DNA from: a virus
DNA: 64,000 bases
IMG/VR virus record: IMGVR_UViG_3300025087_000048
Span: 30,224-94,223 of that record
Strand: one strand, 5' to 3'
Below, piece by piece: positions 63,328 through 64,000 of the stretch. The notes under the pieces were generated by a model. It searched no databases. It saw only the letters and a list, made by a program, of their open reading frames with translations, and had not been told where the DNA came from. The translations under genes and the position numbers were made by a program. The stretch's first letter is position 1. Each line of letters starts with the position of its first letter.

Positions 63328-64000
63328 ATGGAACAACGTCAAGGCATCATCGTCTCGCTCACTGGACGCCGAGGGCGAGGCCCCGGCTACATCACCTTCG
63401 ATGATGGATCGGAGATTGGGTCCTTTGAGCCTGAACTCCTCAAAACGGCTGCGGCCAATATCAATGCCACGGTGGATTACACCTGGGAGGAAAAACCAGG
63501 GAAGAAAGACCCGAAGAAGGTCTATAAAACCTTGCTGTCCCTGACGGTCGTGAAAGCGGCGGAACCACCCCTGGAAGGCACGATCGTCCAGACCCCGCCA
63601 TCTCACCCTGTCCAGGAGGGGAAAGTCCTTGCCTTGGCAAAATCTGGACCTCTGGTGGCCCATCGCTCAGGCATTGCCGATCTCGAAGAGGGATTTGCCA
63701 TGGCCGTGCGGCAACGAGAATTGATGGAGGCATTTATTCGTAGCCGTTTCCGTGAAGGCGAACATTACATGGACGGAGCCACATTTGGAAGCAAGAAAAA
63801 GGTTCTCCTCCAACCCGGAGCCCAACTCATTCATTACTGCCACGGACACTCTGTCGATTTTGAGATCCTCGCTGGTCCCATGGCCGCACAAGACCCCGGG
63901 GCCAAGTACACTCTCGTGATCAAAGCCAAAGTGAGCCGTCGAGAACAAGTACAAGGACACGGATTAGGCTCATGCTCATCCCTGATCTGGTCTAGAAGAG
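63328..64000 (+). CDS. Phage recombination-type protein (KPGA/GSC-S pattern), 3' end cut
   Basis: At least 224 residues, still open at the window edge. The N-terminal 80 residues look like a cold-shock or OB-type fold (GIIVSLTGRRGRGPGYITFD). The second part has REGEHYMDGATFGSKKKVLL then QPGAQLIHYCHG, TLVIKAKVSRREQ and GHGLGSCSS, a layout common in phage proteins encoded with recombination genes. I do not assign a reaction. GGAGGG precedes the ATG. Confidence 0.6.
   Translation, partial: MEQRQGIIVSLTGRRGRGPGYITFDDGSEIGSFEPELLKTAAANINATVDYTWEEKPGKKDPKKVYKTLLSLTVVKAAEPPLEGTIVQTPPSHPVQEGKVLALAKSGPLVAHRSGIADLEEGFAMAVRQRELMEAFIRSRFREGEHYMDGATFGSKKKVLLQPGAQLIHYCHGHSVDFEILAGPMAAQDPGAKYTLVIKAKVSRREQVQGHGLGSCSSLIWSRR

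Overview
The window is a 64 kb internal piece of a large, virulent-looking tailed double-stranded DNA phage (Caudoviricetes). The evidence is a capsid, scaffold, portal and terminase block, phage replication genes, tightly overlapping small ORFs with strong AGGAG-type ribosome sites, phage tRNAs, inteins and homing endonucleases. No integrase, ribosomal RNA or host operon is seen. Both ends are cut inside genes, so tail and lysis modules probably lie outside. The host cannot be named. Sigma70-like promoters, an outer-membrane-type lipoprotein and O-antigen-type sugar enzymes suggest a Gram-negative bacterium.

Left arm (1 to about 33.9 kb, all minus strand). Positions 1-13.8 kb hold a sugar cluster: a GDP-mannose 3,5-epimerase-like enzyme, a nucleotide-sugar dehydrogenase, a CDP-paratose 2-epimerase-like enzyme, four glycosyltransferases (one a 958-residue fusion), a methyltransferase and a B12/radical-SAM protein. 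Positions 13.9-32.3 kb hold the morphogenesis genes: LamG-like protein, duplicated small virion proteins, decoration protein, major capsid protein, scaffold, portal, terminase, a PC4-like protein, a lipoprotein, a metallophosphoesterase and virion polyvalent proteins. Three inteins (radical SAM, terminase, phosphoesterase) and three free-standing homing endonucleases interrupt this arm. A tRNA-Pro and a hairpin-studded zincin gene sit at its start.

Divergent centre (33.9-36.5 kb). This part holds an AT-rich stretch with seven AAGCTT sites and a perfect 15-bp inverted repeat (possible origin), a monocistronic minus-strand gene with its own promoter and terminator, and a strong plus promoter feeding about 0.94 kb without a credible ORF. 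That 0.94 kb is packed with helices and closed by a strong terminator, so it is a candidate large structured noncoding RNA.

Right arm (36.5-64 kb, almost all plus strand). Many small early-type genes come first. Next is a ubiquitin-like module: AAA+ ATPase, beta-grasp modifier ending GG-RTNR, JAMM peptidase and E1-like enzyme, followed by two paralogous unknown proteins. Then come Ku, a DnaB/RecA-type helicase, a TOPRIM primase, a uracil-DNA glycosylase fused to the first half of a polymerase exonuclease, about 3.7 kb of small genes and tRNAs, the rest of the family A DNA polymerase, a Cas4-like nuclease, a RuvC-like resolvase and a partial recombination-type gene. An 18-bp inverted repeat (ATTCAT-N6-RTGAAT) recurs through the centre and right arm, often just before a ribosome site.

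Most interesting items: the noncoding RNA, the phage ubiquitin-like module, the split polymerase, the intein placed at the third cysteine of a radical-SAM cluster, the in-frame hairpin insertion and the 18-bp repeat family. All assignments come from reading motifs by eye; no database search was run.
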